Source: Granulicella tundricola MP5ACTX9 (GTDB lineage Bacteria > Acidobacteriota > Terriglobia > Terriglobales > Acidobacteriaceae). From it: a stretch of 64,000 nucleotides of DNA. The translations under genes and the position numbers were made by a program. The notes below the pieces were generated by a model. That model was not told where the DNA came from, did no database searches, and saw only the letters and a list, made by a program, of their open reading frames with translations. Each line of letters opens with the position of its first letter. Within the stretch, counting starts at the first letter, position 1. Location: positions 3,968,001 through 4,032,000 of the forward strand of contig NC_015064.1 of NCBI RefSeq assembly GCF_000178975.2, written 5' to 3'. Of this stretch, positions 29,507-38,305 are shown one piece after another.

Positions 29507-29722
29507 TTGGTTATGGTATCGGGTTGGGTGAGGGGAGGGGTGGATTCCGAGGATGGGGCGGGACCGGGACCTTCGAAAAGGGGGGTAGGACGGGCTTTCA
29601 GTGGCAGGACTGTCGAATGGCGGGGAGGCGGGGTTTCGCTGAGGTACAGTGTGGCGAAGGTCGGAGTGGTGCGTCCAATCTTCGCAGTCGGTTACGCGGA
29701 GTCAATTCCGGAGGGGGTTGGT

Positions 29723-30514
29723 ATGGTGAGATGGATCGCGGTCTCGGGGTTGGTGATGGGAAGCCTGGGGTTGGGCGCGCAGGGGACGGTTGCGGGTAAG
29801 GCGGAGCCGTTTGAGGTGGCGACGATCAAGCTGGTCGATCCGGGGGAGCGGGCGGGGCGGTTTATTCGGATGGAGGGCGACCACCGGTTCATCGGGAAAA
29901 ACTACACGCTGAAGCTGCTGATTGCGGCGGCGTATGAGCTGAATCCGAAGACGATCTCCGGTGGGCCGGGGTGGGTGACGGAGGATCATTACGACGTCGT
30001 CGCGGTGACGCCGGGGGAGAAGAAGCCGAGCCGCGATCAGCAGATGGCGATGCTTCGGCTGTTGATTTCGGAGCGGTTTGCGCTGAAGTTTCATCGGGAG
30101 CAGAAGGAGTTTTCGATCTACGAGCTGAGCCGGGCGAAGGGTGGGTCGAAGCTGAAGGCGAGCACACAGGCCCCGGACGAGGCTCCGCAGACGATCAGCA
30201 CGGTGTATCCGCAGAAGATCAAGATGCCGGCGCGGAATGTGAGTATGGGGGACTTTGCTTCGGTGTTGCAGCGGGCGATCCTGGACCGGCCCGTCGTCGA
30301 TAAGACGGGGCTGACCGGGCGGTACGACTTCGACCTGGAATGGGCTCCGGATGAGACGCAGTTGAGCGGGGATATTCCTGCGGCACCGGCTGATTCTCCG
30401 AGTCCTCCTCTGTTTACCGCCGTGCAGGAGCAGCTTGGGTTGAAGCTTGAGGAGACGAAGGGGATGGTGAATGCGCTGGTGATCGATGGGGCGCACCGGC
30501 CTTTGGAGAATTGA
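29723..30514 (+). CDS. TIGR03435-family exported protein
   Basis: A 263-residue protein beginning at ATG 29723 behind a very strong Shine-Dalgarno (GGAGGGGG). Residues 1-23 form a signal peptide. The mature part has FEVATIKLVDPG, YTLKLLIAAAYELNP, ISGGPGWV, then LLISERFALKFHRE and VVDKTGLTGRYDFDLEW. This succession is the hallmark of TIGR03435, a family expanded in soil Acidobacteria (Solibacter, Terriglobus). Its function is unknown; in this phylum such genes often lie near BlaR-like membrane sensors, but none is present here. It is convergent with the acetyltransferase gene, nine bases apart. Confidence 0.88.
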   Translation: MVRWIAVSGLVMGSLGLGAQGTVAGKAEPFEVATIKLVDPGERAGRFIRMEGDHRFIGKNYTLKLLIAAAYELNPKTISGGPGWVTEDHYDVVAVTPGEKKPSRDQQMAMLRLLISERFALKFHREQKEFSIYELSRAKGGSKLKASTQAPDEAPQTISTVYPQKIKMPARNVSMGDFASVLQRAILDRPVVDKTGLTGRYDFDLEWAPDETQLSGDIPAAPADSPSPPLFTAVQEQLGLKLEETKGMVNALVIDGAHRPLEN

Positions 30515-30523
30515 AGGCAGTGG

Positions 30524-31075
30524 TCAGTACTGAGCTGCTCTTTGCTGCTTCCATTCTTCGCGGGTGATCTCCCATGTCTCTGCGGGGAGGCGGCCGGCTA
30601 CGAAGTCGTGTTCCTGCAAGCCGACGAACCTCATGCCGAGACGCTCCGATATCTTTCTGGAGGCGAGATTGGCGGCGGCCTTCTTCGTTCGCAGAGTCGG
30701 CATGCCGAGGACTTCGAACCAGTACTCCGTTACGGCTTCTGCCGCTTCCGTCATCAGGCCCTGACCCTGCCACGGCTGGCCCAGCCAGAAGCCTCGATTC
30801 TCCTCTGCCGCCCGGGTCAGGCAAATGGAGCCGATGTGCAGGGCGGGGTCTGACTTGAGACGGAGGGTCCAATGCCACTCCTCGTTGCGTGCGATGGCGG
30901 GGAGTGCACTATCGCGGTAGAAGGTAAAGGCACCGTCCGGCGGATAGGGCCAGGGGACGACGGCGTTGAGGTGCTGCACGATCTCCCAGTGGGGAAATAG
31001 AAGTTGCGTCCGGGCGGCGTCTTCAAGCTGAAGCGGACGCAGGATGAGGCGTTCCGTTGTGAGCTCAGGCAGCAT
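30524..31075 (-). CDS. GNAT-family N-acetyltransferase
   Basis: A 183-residue protein of the RimJ/RimL type (LTTERLILRPLQLEDA at the N-terminus, then WLGQPWQGQGLMTEAAEAV as the acetyl-CoA-binding motif A). The acceptor may be a ribosomal protein N-terminus or a small amine. The ATG at 31073-31075 lies inside the thiE stop region (11-base overlap), indicating translational coupling. A longer upstream frame overlaps thiE out of frame and is not used. Confidence 0.88.
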   Translation of the reverse strand: MLPELTTERLILRPLQLEDAARTQLLFPHWEIVQHLNAVVPWPYPPDGAFTFYRDSALPAIARNEEWHWTLRLKSDPALHIGSICLTRAAEENRGFWLGQPWQGQGLMTEAAEAVTEYWFEVLGMPTLRTKKAAANLASRKISERLGMRFVGLQEHDFVAGRLPAETWEITREEWKQQRAAQY

Positions 31076-31646
31076 AGAAGATCCGTATTCCGGCGATGCC
31101 TGCGGCTCCGGCGGCTCCGCAGGACGCGGCGTTTTCGTTGGTGACTCCGCCCAGGGCGAAGACGGGCATTGGAGCGGCTTCGGCGCAGGCTGCACGAAGA
31201 GCATCAAGACCGATGGCGGCTGAGACCTCCTGGCCCTGGATGGTTTTACCGAAGACGGGGGCGAAGAGGGCGGCGGAGGCTCCTCCGAGCCGGGCGCGGC
31301 GGATCTCTTCCAGCGAGTGGCAGGAGACGCTGATGAAGGCACTGGGCATGAGCTGGCGGACCTGGGCGGGGGTGAGCTCGCCGGGTTGCGACGAGAGATG
31401 GACGCCGGCCACGCCGGCTGCGAGGGCCACGTCGACGCGGGATGAGACCAGGATCTGGGTGGCGGAGCCTTGCGCGGCGGCTGCGATCTGGCGGCAGAGC
31501 TGCACAAGCTCCCCGGCGGGAAGATCTTTTTCACGGACCAGAATGAAATCGATCCCGGTTTGGGCCAGAGCCCCACAACGCTCGATCAGACGCCCGGTAT
31601 CTCCCTTGCCAAGCAGGAAACGGTCTGTGATGGCGTAACGAAGCAT
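31065..31646 (-). CDS. thiE: Thiamine phosphate synthase / TenI-family protein
   Basis: A 193-residue TIM-barrel protein of the ThiE/TenI group. Matches: LRYAITDRFLL at the start, FILVREKDLPAGEL, GVHLSSQ and VFALGGVTNENA near the end. ThiE joins the thiazole and pyrimidine halves of thiamine. At 193 residues and with a reduced set of catalytic residues it could instead be TenI, the thiazole tautomerase; this is unresolved. The ATG is at 31644-31646; TAAACT lies seven bases upstream, so the transcript may be nearly leaderless. It is coupled to the downstream acetyltransferase and divergent from sthA. Confidence 0.78.
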   Translation of the reverse strand: MLRYAITDRFLLGKGDTGRLIERCGALAQTGIDFILVREKDLPAGELVQLCRQIAAAAQGSATQILVSSRVDVALAAGVAGVHLSSQPGELTPAQVRQLMPSAFISVSCHSLEEIRRARLGGASAALFAPVFGKTIQGQEVSAAIGLDALRAACAEAAPMPVFALGGVTNENAASCGAAGAAGIAGIRIFYAA

Positions 31647-31797
31647 AGAATCAAGTTTAGGCCTTATGAAGCGGCGTTGGCAGTGGACCGCCTGCGTCAT
31701 CTGCCGTGATGGGACTGTGGTAGGTTTTATGCAGTCTTGATAGGAAACGTAACAACTTAGGCGCAAGTTTCGCAGCGCAAGGAAGAGCACGCCGCTC

Positions 31798-33207
31798 ATG
31801 AGCAGTGTTTACGATCTGATCGTTATCGGTTCCGGCCCAGCAGGACAACGCGCGGCAATTTACGCGTCCAAACTGGGCAAAAAAGTCGCCGTCGTGGAGA
31901 TGCGCGAGGTGGTAGGCGGTGCCTGTATCAACACCGGAACCATCCCGTCCAAGACCATGCGTGAGGCTGTTCTTCACCTCTCCGGCTACAACTACAAGTC
32001 CATCTACGGGATGAACTACCGGGTGAAGGAACGCATCACGATGGCCGACCTGGCCTTCCGGGTGCAGCACGTCATCAAGACCGAGGTGGACGTCACCGAG
32101 GCACAGCTTCAGCGCAATAACATCGAGATGTTCGTCGGCACGGCCAGCTTTGAAGGCACGAATGACGGCATCACCCAGGTTAAGGTCACGAACTCTCGCG
32201 GCGCGACCATCTACGACGCGAAGAATGTGCTGATTGCAACCGGGACGAAGCCAGCGAGCTCGCCGAAGGTGCCGATCAACGGTCACTCGATTGTGAACTC
32301 CGACCTGATCCTGGAGTTGAAGAATCTGCCGAAGACGCTGATTATCGTCGGCGGCGGTGTGATCGGGGTCGAGTACACCTGTATGTTCTCCGCGCTCGGC
32401 GTGCGGGTGACGCTGATCGAGCGGCGTCCGCGTCTGCTGGAGTTTGCGGACCAGGAGATCATTGAGGCGCTGAGCTACCACCTTCGCGATTCGCGCGTGA
32501 CGATGCGCATGAATGAGGAAGTGGAAAGCGTCGACGAGATGCCCGATGGCACGGTCGTGGCGAATCTTGAATCGAAGAAGAAGGTTCAGGGCGATGCGCT
32601 CCTATACGCCGTAGGCCGCCAAGGCAATGTAGACGAGTTGAACCTGGCTGCAGTCGGGGTTGAATCGGACTCGCGCGGGCGTATTCCGGTCGATAAGGAC
32701 TTCCGCACCAAGGTTCCGACGATCTTCGCCGTGGGTGATGTGATTGGCTTCCCGTCGTTGGCTTCGGTTTCGATGGAGCAGGGGCGGATCGCCAGTGCGC
32801 GTGCGTTCGGCGACGACACGGTTCTTTCCAACCCGAGCTTCTACCCGTACGGCATCTGGACGATTCCGGAGATCAGCTTCCTGGGCAAGACCGAGGAGCA
32901 GTTGACCGAGGAAGACGTGCCGTATGAGGTCGGCGTGGCGTACTATCGCGAGATCGCACGCGGACAGATTCGCGGCGATACGACCGGGCGGCTGAAGATC
33001 ATCTTCCACCGGATGACGCATGCCATTCTGGGAATCCACATTATCGGCGAGGGCGCCAGCGAGTTGGTCCATATTGGGCAGGCCGTCATGTCTTTGGGCG
33101 GAAAGCTCGATTATTTCGTGGAAACCGTGTTCAACTACCCAACTCTGGCTGAATGTTATAAAGTTGCGGCGTTCAACGGTTTGAACCGCGTGAGCAAGTT
33201 CGAGTAA
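31798..33207 (+). CDS. sthA: Soluble pyridine nucleotide transhydrogenase
   Basis: A 469-residue flavoprotein disulfide-reductase-like enzyme that moves hydride between NADPH and NAD. Seen: the FAD motif IVIGSGPAGQRAA, the region GGACINTGTIPSK and the second nucleotide site IIVGGGVIGVEY. Normally a CxxxxC redox pair sits at GGACINTGT; here only the first cysteine is present, which is the hallmark of SthA versus dihydrolipoamide dehydrogenase. A GDVIGFPSLASVS block near residue 318 is also typical. It starts with ATG at 31798, and AAGGAAGAG lies about 11 bases upstream. Confidence 0.93.
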   Translation: MSSVYDLIVIGSGPAGQRAAIYASKLGKKVAVVEMREVVGGACINTGTIPSKTMREAVLHLSGYNYKSIYGMNYRVKERITMADLAFRVQHVIKTEVDVTEAQLQRNNIEMFVGTASFEGTNDGITQVKVTNSRGATIYDAKNVLIATGTKPASSPKVPINGHSIVNSDLILELKNLPKTLIIVGGGVIGVEYTCMFSALGVRVTLIERRPRLLEFADQEIIEALSYHLRDSRVTMRMNEEVESVDEMPDGTVVANLESKKKVQGDALLYAVGRQGNVDELNLAAVGVESDSRGRIPVDKDFRTKVPTIFAVGDVIGFPSLASVSMEQGRIASARAFGDDTVLSNPSFYPYGIWTIPEISFLGKTEEQLTEEDVPYEVGVAYYREIARGQIRGDTTGRLKIIFHRMTHAILGIHIIGEGASELVHIGQAVMSLGGKLDYFVETVFNYPTLAECYKVAAFNGLNRVSKFE

Positions 33208-33277
33208 CTCATCGGGGCATCTTTCTCAAGCCAGATGGGCAATCAGCCGAGAAGAGAAACTAAAGGGCAGGGCGGAC

Positions 33278-34195
33278 ATGGCGAAGACCATTGGGGTGGT
33301 GTTGTCGGAACGGGTATTGGCGGGGCTTGTGGTCGATCACAAGCTCGATGGACCGGTACGCGCGTTTCCGGAGGCGGCGGACGATGAGTCCGGCCTGGTG
33401 GAGATGCACACCGAAAGCCTGATCAAGACGATCTGTGAGCAGGTCATCCTCGTGCAGAACGGCCATAAAGATATTGCGGCGGTGGGTGTCGCGATGCCGG
33501 GGCTGATGAAGGCGGGGGTGGTGGAGGACTCGCCCAATCTGCCGCAGCTCAAGGGTGCGCATATCAGCGAACTGCTGTCCGCCGAGCTGAAGAATCATGG
33601 GCTCGACGTGCCGGTACATATTTTGAACGATGCCGATGGCGTTGCGGCCGGGCTCGCTGCGGCGCAGGGCAAGCTGGATCACTTTATCCGGGTCTGGACG
33701 CTGGGCGTCGGGATTGGGTATGGGCGTTATCCGTTTGCGCCGGGCGTATGGGAGGGCGGACACGCCGTCGTCACGCTGGATGACAAGGAAAACTACTGCG
33801 GGTGCGGCGGACGAGGGCACCTCGAAGGCATCATGGGGCATCGCGCGATGCGTCTGCGCTTCCTGGATATGGAGCCGGAAGAGGTCTTTGCAGAAGCGAA
33901 GAAGGGTCCGAAGGGCGGTCCGGGCGGAGATGACCGCTGCTTCCAGTTCAAGAAGCTGTGGCACAAGGCGTTGGCTGCAGGGACGGCGAGTTCAATCCAC
34001 AACGAGGGACCGGGCAAGTTCTTTCTGACCGGCTTCAACTCCCGCTTCATCGATCTGCCAATGCTGAAGGACTACATCCAGCAGATGGTGAAGATGAGCC
34101 CGCTGCAAAGCTATACGCTGGAGATCGTGAACGACGACGCGGATATTCGGGTGGTGGGAGCTGCGGTGGCTGCGGAGCTTTCTTTGCAGGGCTAG
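33278..34195 (+). CDS. ROK-family sugar kinase
   Basis: A 305-residue protein of the ROK (repressor, ORF, kinase) family without an N-terminal DNA-binding domain, so a kinase. Seen: AVGVAMPGLMKAG, the catalytic-Asp region ILNDADGVAAG, GVGIGYG, and a zinc site written CGCGGRGHLE. The usual zinc motif is CxCGxxGCxE; here the third Cys is His. The sugar (glucose or N-acetyl sugar) cannot be read from the sequence. It follows sthA by 70 bases on the same strand and may share its transcript. Confidence 0.87.
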   Translation: MAKTIGVVLSERVLAGLVVDHKLDGPVRAFPEAADDESGLVEMHTESLIKTICEQVILVQNGHKDIAAVGVAMPGLMKAGVVEDSPNLPQLKGAHISELLSAELKNHGLDVPVHILNDADGVAAGLAAAQGKLDHFIRVWTLGVGIGYGRYPFAPGVWEGGHAVVTLDDKENYCGCGGRGHLEGIMGHRAMRLRFLDMEPEEVFAEAKKGPKGGPGGDDRCFQFKKLWHKALAAGTASSIHNEGPGKFFLTGFNSRFIDLPMLKDYIQQMVKMSPLQSYTLEIVNDDADIRVVGAAVAAELSLQG

Positions 34196-34198
34196 GGC

Positions 34199-34471
34199 TT
34201 ACTTTGCGAAAAGATCTGCATGGGTTCCGGTTCGCGCGAAAAGGATTTGGCCTTCCTGCAGTTGATAGATCAGAAGCCAGTCAGGCTCAACGTGGCATTC
34301 GCGATGATCTTTCCAGCTGCCGCTGAGGAGATGATCGTGATATCGCACGGGCAGTTCAATCTCCTGGGCAAGGAGCATGATGACCTCTCGCAGCTTGGTC
34401 ATCTTCAGGCCCCGGCGCTCCATGAGCTTCGTATCACGACGAAATCTGGTGGCCATAACGACTTCGAGCAT
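34199..34471 (-). CDS. yafQ: YafQ-type mRNA interferase toxin
   Basis: A 90-residue RelE/ParE-superfamily toxin. The C-terminal half matches E. coli YafQ closely: HDHLLSGSW, then HVEPDWLLIY and RTGTHADLF. These hold counterparts of the YafQ catalytic residues His50, His63, Asp67, Trp68 and His87, so the toxin should be active. YafQ cuts in-frame AAA codons on the ribosome. The gene starts two bases after the antitoxin stop; an ATG at residue 6 is the alternative start. Its stop lies three bases from the convergent ROK gene stop. Confidence 0.9.
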   Translation of the reverse strand: MLEVVMATRFRRDTKLMERRGLKMTKLREVIMLLAQEIELPVRYHDHLLSGSWKDHRECHVEPDWLLIYQLQEGQILFARTGTHADLFAK

Positions 34472-34473
34472 TG

Positions 34474-34728
34474 CTAAATGCCCAGGCTGGCCAGCATGTC
34501 TTCAACGTTGGCAAACTGCTCGCCGCCACCGTCTTTCAGTTCCTGCATCGCGTCGATGGTGTCCTGGTTAGGAACGTGCAGCGACGGAGGCAGGCACTTC
34601 TCTTTGACGACTTGAGTCAGCAACAGCTTCACGGCCTGGTCGACGGTGAAGCCGATACCAGCCAGAACAGCCGATGCTTCACGATCAAGGCTTTCATCCA
34701 TTGTGACGACTAATGCTGTCGTGGCCAT
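34474..34728 (-). CDS. dinJ: DinJ/RelB-family antitoxin
   Basis: An 84-residue protein with the DinJ ribbon-helix-helix start (ALVVTMDESLDREASAVLAG, GIGFTVDQAVKLLLTQV) and the C-terminal toxin-binding tail ending DMLASLGI, like the DinJ end LFDKLGI. It precedes the YafQ-type toxin with a two-base gap, the typical antitoxin-first order. The N-terminal domain probably represses its own promoter between 34729 and the mutM stop at 34756, a gap of only 27 bases, so the operator must be very short or lie within mutM. Confidence 0.9.
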   Translation of the reverse strand: MATTALVVTMDESLDREASAVLAGIGFTVDQAVKLLLTQVVKEKCLPPSLHVPNQDTIDAMQELKDGGGEQFANVEDMLASLGI

Positions 34729-34755
34729 GCTTCACCTCGCAACGAGTATAGGCCT

Positions 34756-35565
34756 TCAGTGTTGGCAGGTGGGGCAGTAGACGGTGGTGCGGCCACCTAC
34801 GATGATCTTCTTCAGCGCCGTGCCACAGTCCTTGCATGTCTCACCGGCACGGCCATAGACCTTATGTTCCAGCTGGAAGAACCCACGCACTCCGTCTGCG
34901 TCCACATAATCTGAGACAGAGGAGCCGCCGAGCTTGATGGCATGGCGCAAAACTTCGATCAAGGCAGTTCGGAGCCGCTTGAGTTCGTCGCGAGTGAGCT
35001 TCCCAGCTTGCCTTCGCGGGCGGATCTTGGCGCGGAAGAGGCTTTCATCGGCATAAATGTTGCCGACCCCATGCAGCAGAGACTGGTTGAGCAGCGCCGC
35101 CTTGATGGCGAGTTTGCGCCCCTTGAAGAGCGCAATGAAGTCTTCTTCGTTAATGGTGAGTGGCTCGGCTCCCGGGCCGCCATAGGCCTCATGCACCACG
35201 GAAAGCCGCCCAAACCGCCTCGCATCGACGAACCGAAGCTCATTGCCTCCGCTCAGCCCCAGCACCGCATGCGTGTGCGGCGGCAGCGGAACCTCCGGGT
35301 GCGAGACGAGCAGCCGCCCCGTCATACCCAGATGCACCAGAAACTGTGCAGTCTCGCCGGAGGAGCGAGTGAGGTCGGCCACAACGGTCTTGCCGATCCG
35401 GCGAACCCGGTCGATCCTTGCACCGGTCAGGACCTCTGCGATCTCCGTCTCAGGGCTCTTGAAGGTCTGAGGTTTGCCGCTGGTCCAGACGGAGTCGATC
35501 CGCTGGCCGTGGACGCGGTCATGGACTCCGTTCGCAACGGTTTCGACCTCGGGAAGCTCAGGCAT
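34756..35565 (-). CDS. mutM: Formamidopyrimidine-DNA glycosylase
   Basis: A 269-residue DNA glycosylase/AP lyase that removes 8-oxoguanine and formamidopyrimidines. The N-terminus MPELPEVETV supplies the catalytic Pro2 and Glu3. The helix-two-turn-helix region and the C-terminal zinc finger (CKDCG ... CPTC) are both present. The ATG at 35563-35565 is fixed by the need for Pro2. The start overlaps the stop of the 86-residue gene upstream by eight bases. The toxin-antitoxin pair lies just downstream in the same direction. Confidence 0.96.
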   Translation of the reverse strand: MPELPEVETVANGVHDRVHGQRIDSVWTSGKPQTFKSPETEIAEVLTGARIDRVRRIGKTVVADLTRSSGETAQFLVHLGMTGRLLVSHPEVPLPPHTHAVLGLSGGNELRFVDARRFGRLSVVHEAYGGPGAEPLTINEEDFIALFKGRKLAIKAALLNQSLLHGVGNIYADESLFRAKIRPRRQAGKLTRDELKRLRTALIEVLRHAIKLGGSSVSDYVDADGVRGFFQLEHKVYGRAGETCKDCGTALKKIIVGGRTTVYCPTCQH

Positions 35566-35818
35566 GGGTCGATTCCACCGCCTCAGCCGCCTCGATGCTG
35601 ACCAGCGACTCACCCTCCGCGTAGACGCTTGAATCCTTCGCTGTGGCGAACTCACGCGGATCGTTCGCCCATTCCACCTTGTCGTAGATCAGGTGGTGGC
35701 TGCCTTCAATGTCTTCGGTCGCGCTCAGCAGGGTTGCGACGACCTCGTGGTCGTCGTCAAAGACCATGTGGACCCGCTGGTTCTCAAACTCGCGCATACG
35801 GCTGAACAGAACCGGCAT
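35558..35818 (-). CDS. Small hypothetical protein coupled to mutM
   Basis: An 86-residue acidic protein (MPVLFSRMREFENQRVHMVF, then DDDHEVVATLLSATEDIEG and HHLIYDKVEW). The ATG at 35816-35818 is preceded by GACCG, and a TATACT hexamer (minus strand of 35836-35841) is a good -10 with a short leader. It overlaps mutM by eight bases, so mutM is probably translated by coupling. A single compact beta-rich fold is likely, perhaps SH3-like. No family is recognised. Confidence 0.7.
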   Translation of the reverse strand: MPVLFSRMREFENQRVHMVFDDDHEVVATLLSATEDIEGSHHLIYDKVEWANDPREFATAKDSSVYAEGESLVSIEAAEAVESTHA

Positions 35819-35835
35819 CGGTCACCCCGGTCCTC

Positions 35836-35843
35836 AGTATAAA
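35836..35843. promoter_or_regulatory. Overlapping divergent -10 boxes
   Basis: The bases AGTATAAA read as TATACT on the minus strand (toward the mutM operon) and TATAAA on the plus strand (toward purA). Each -10 sits at a plausible distance for its gene. Neither -35 is strong, and shared placement implies that the two promoters compete. Confidence 0.4.
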
Positions 35844-35929
35844 ATGACTTATGGGCGTGAGCTTCGGCTGAGTAACCCTTCAGCCAGGCGCGCGCACTCC
35901 CACCCGAAGCACCCCGGAGCATCCTCATC

Positions 35930-37291
35930 GTGAGCCAGTCTCAGCCTGCCAGCAAGTCCCAGCGTCAGTCCGCCGTCATCCTTGGAGCCCAGTGGGGCGA
36001 TGAAGGCAAGGGCAAGATCGTCGATGTTCTCTCTGAAAAGTTCGATGTCGTCGCACGTTACGCCGGAGGCCACAACGCCGGCCACACGGTCATCATCCAC
36101 GGCCGCAAGTTCGTCCTGCAACTGATCCCCTGCGGCGTCCTGCGCCCGGATTGCAAAGGCGTCATCGGCAACGGAGTCGTGCTGGACCCCGCAGCTTTCC
36201 TGGCCGAGGTCAAGAAGCTCAAGGACGCCGGTCTGCCGGTTGATGGACAGCTCTTCGTCTCCAACCGCGCGCAGGTGATCCTGCCCTATCACCGCATGAT
36301 CGAGCTCGCCGCTGAGACTGCGCCTGGCCGCACCCCGATCGGCACCACCCGCCGCGGCATCGGCCCCGCGTATGAGGACAAGATCCATCGCAACGGTCTG
36401 CGGGTCGCCGACCTGCTCAACTCCTCGCTCCTGCGCACGCACATCAACAACGCCTGCCATGAGAAGAACACCATCGCCCACGCGTTGTTCGGCACGGAGC
36501 CGCTGGACCCGCGCGCCATGTATGAGGAGTACGTCAAGCTGGCCGAGCAGCTCGCCCCCTACGTCACCGACACCGCCGTCATGCTGAACGACGCCATCGA
36601 CAAGGGTCAGAACGTCATGTTCGAAGGCGCGCAGGGTGCGCTGCTCGATATCGACCACGGCACCTATCCCTTCGTGACCAGCAGCTCTGCTACGGCTGGC
36701 GGCGCAGTCACCGGCACCGGTGTAGGCCCCACCAAGATCGGCACCGTGATCGGCGTGACCAAGGCTTACGTCACCCGCGTCGGCGAAGGCCCGTTCCCCA
36801 CCGAGATCGACGGCCACTCCGCAGACCTGCTCCGCGCACGCGGACAGGAGTACGGCGCAGTCACCGGCCGCCCGCGCCGCTGCGGCTGGCTTGACCTGCC
36901 GTTGCTGCGCTACAGCAACATGATCAACGGGACCGAGTGGCTCGTCGTCACCAAGATGGACGTGATGGACGAGTGCGCGGAGATTCCCGTCTGCACCGGC
37001 TACAAGATCGACGGCAAGGTGACCGACGTCATCCCCGCCGACATCCGCGGCTTCGAGTCCATCAAACCCATCTACACGACGCTGAAGGGCTGGAACTGCT
37101 CGACCGAAGGCATCACGGAGTTCGATAAGCTGCCCCAGCTCGCACAGGACTACCTGCACTTCATCGAGCGCGAATCAAACGCGAAGATCGGCATGGTTTC
37201 AACCGGGCCGGACCGCATCCAGACCATGACCATGCCCGAGTTCGACACGCTGCTGGGCGGCGTCAACGTCAACGGAACCGTTGCCGGATGA
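35930..37291 (+). CDS. purA: Adenylosuccinate synthetase
   Basis: A 453-residue GTP-dependent enzyme making adenylosuccinate from IMP and aspartate in AMP synthesis. The P-loop-like GDEGKGK (residues 23-29) and GHNAGHT with the catalytic His are present. The C-terminal part has GVTKAYVTRVGEGPFPTE. The start is GTG at 35930; a longer-than-usual N-terminal tail (about 13 Ser/Gln-rich residues) precedes the core, so an internal start is unlikely. Its stop overlaps the pyrB start by four bases. A leader with a nested hairpin (35861-35910) precedes the gene. Confidence 0.96.
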   Translation: MSQSQPASKSQRQSAVILGAQWGDEGKGKIVDVLSEKFDVVARYAGGHNAGHTVIIHGRKFVLQLIPCGVLRPDCKGVIGNGVVLDPAAFLAEVKKLKDAGLPVDGQLFVSNRAQVILPYHRMIELAAETAPGRTPIGTTRRGIGPAYEDKIHRNGLRVADLLNSSLLRTHINNACHEKNTIAHALFGTEPLDPRAMYEEYVKLAEQLAPYVTDTAVMLNDAIDKGQNVMFEGAQGALLDIDHGTYPFVTSSSATAGGAVTGTGVGPTKIGTVIGVTKAYVTRVGEGPFPTEIDGHSADLLRARGQEYGAVTGRPRRCGWLDLPLLRYSNMINGTEWLVVTKMDVMDECAEIPVCTGYKIDGKVTDVIPADIRGFESIKPIYTTLKGWNCSTEGITEFDKLPQLAQDYLHFIERESNAKIGMVSTGPDRIQTMTMPEFDTLLGGVNVNGTVAG

Positions 37292-38244
37292 CGACGGCCG
37301 CCGGCTATGCGTTGGGGTCTTTGCTGACGGTCGATGGACTGGCCGTCAGTGAGGTCAGCCGCATTCTTGCGCTGACCTCGCACCTGGAGGCGATGGCTCC
37401 CGAGGAGCGATCGCAGGTTCTAAAGGGCCGCCGCGTGGCTCTGCTGTTTTACGAGTCCAGCACCCGTACCCGCACCAGCTTTGAGCTTGCAGCCAAATCA
37501 CTCGGCGCGACAACTACGTTGGTCTCGGACAAGAGTTCCTCGATTGAAAAAGGCGAGAGCCTGAAGGATACCGGGCTTACTCTGCGAGCGCTGGGCGCGG
37601 AGTGCATCATCCTGCGGCATCCCGCCGGCGGGGCTCCGTTTGTGCTGGCGCAGACGACTGGGCTGCCCGTGTTAAATGCGGGCGACGGCATGCACCAGCA
37701 TCCCTCGCAGGCGCTGCTTGATCTGCGGACGATTCTCTCGCGGCTAGGACGCACGGACAAACCAGTGGATGAGCATGTCCTGGATGGCGTCACCGTGACG
37801 ATCGCCGGAGACATTCGCCACAGCCGTGTCGCTCGCTCAAACGCGATGCTGCTACCTCGTCTCGGTGCGCGAGTGTTGTTATGCGGCCCTCCGGAGCTTC
37901 TGCCGGAAGAAGCGCTGGGACTGGGCGATGGCATTGAGATTGTGCGCGACTTTGATGCAGCGCTGAAGCGCTCACAGGTCGTCATGATGCTGCGGATTCA
38001 GCGCGAACGGCTGGCTGGGCTGGAGATCGATCTTGCCGATTACATCATCCACTACCAGTTGAATGAAGAGCGGCTTCAGGCCTATGCGCCTCGCGCCGTC
38101 GTGATGCATCCAGGGCCGATGATTCGTGGGCTTGAGATTCAGGGCGAGGTCGCTGATTCCGCGCAGTCAGCCATTGAAGAGCAGGTCCGGCATGGGCAGG
38201 CCGTAAGGGCGGCGTTGCTGGTCCGCGCGCTTGAGCAGGCCTAA
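37288..38244 (+). CDS. pyrB: Aspartate carbamoyltransferase catalytic subunit
   Basis: A 318-residue enzyme forming carbamoyl aspartate, the committed step of pyrimidine synthesis. The carbamoyl-phosphate motif STRTRTS (residues 58-64) and HPSQALLDLRTIL are present. No pyrI regulatory chain is in the window, so it is probably a class B or C enzyme, perhaps joined to dihydroorotase. ATG at 37288 overlaps the purA stop (ATGA), which is translational coupling of a purine and a pyrimidine gene. pyrC follows after 61 bases. Confidence 0.95.
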   Translation: MTTAAGYALGSLLTVDGLAVSEVSRILALTSHLEAMAPEERSQVLKGRRVALLFYESSTRTRTSFELAAKSLGATTTLVSDKSSSIEKGESLKDTGLTLRALGAECIILRHPAGGAPFVLAQTTGLPVLNAGDGMHQHPSQALLDLRTILSRLGRTDKPVDEHVLDGVTVTIAGDIRHSRVARSNAMLLPRLGARVLLCGPPELLPEEALGLGDGIEIVRDFDAALKRSQVVMMLRIQRERLAGLEIDLADYIIHYQLNEERLQAYAPRAVVMHPGPMIRGLEIQGEVADSAQSAIEEQVRHGQAVRAALLVRALEQA

Positions 38245-38305
38245 GAGAGCTATTTGTAACAGTCAAGGTTCGGAACAGGTCACGCCAGAGGGAGATTGTA
38301 ACTGA

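Noticed and set aside
31076..31576. N-terminal extension of the acetyltransferase frame across thiE
   Set aside because: It is Ser/Pro/Arg-rich and out of frame with ThiE, while the GNAT fold begins exactly at the ATG at 31075.
35832..35864. dif-like recombination site (ATAA, six bases, TTATG)
   Set aside because: Only the inner bases fit; the outer XerC and XerD arms do not match, and the AT-rich core is explained by overlapping -10 boxes.
35849..37159. Frame of 436 codons antisense to purA
   Set aside because: Its Gly/Val/Asp composition is a shadow of PurA codons; PurA motifs are intact on the + strand.
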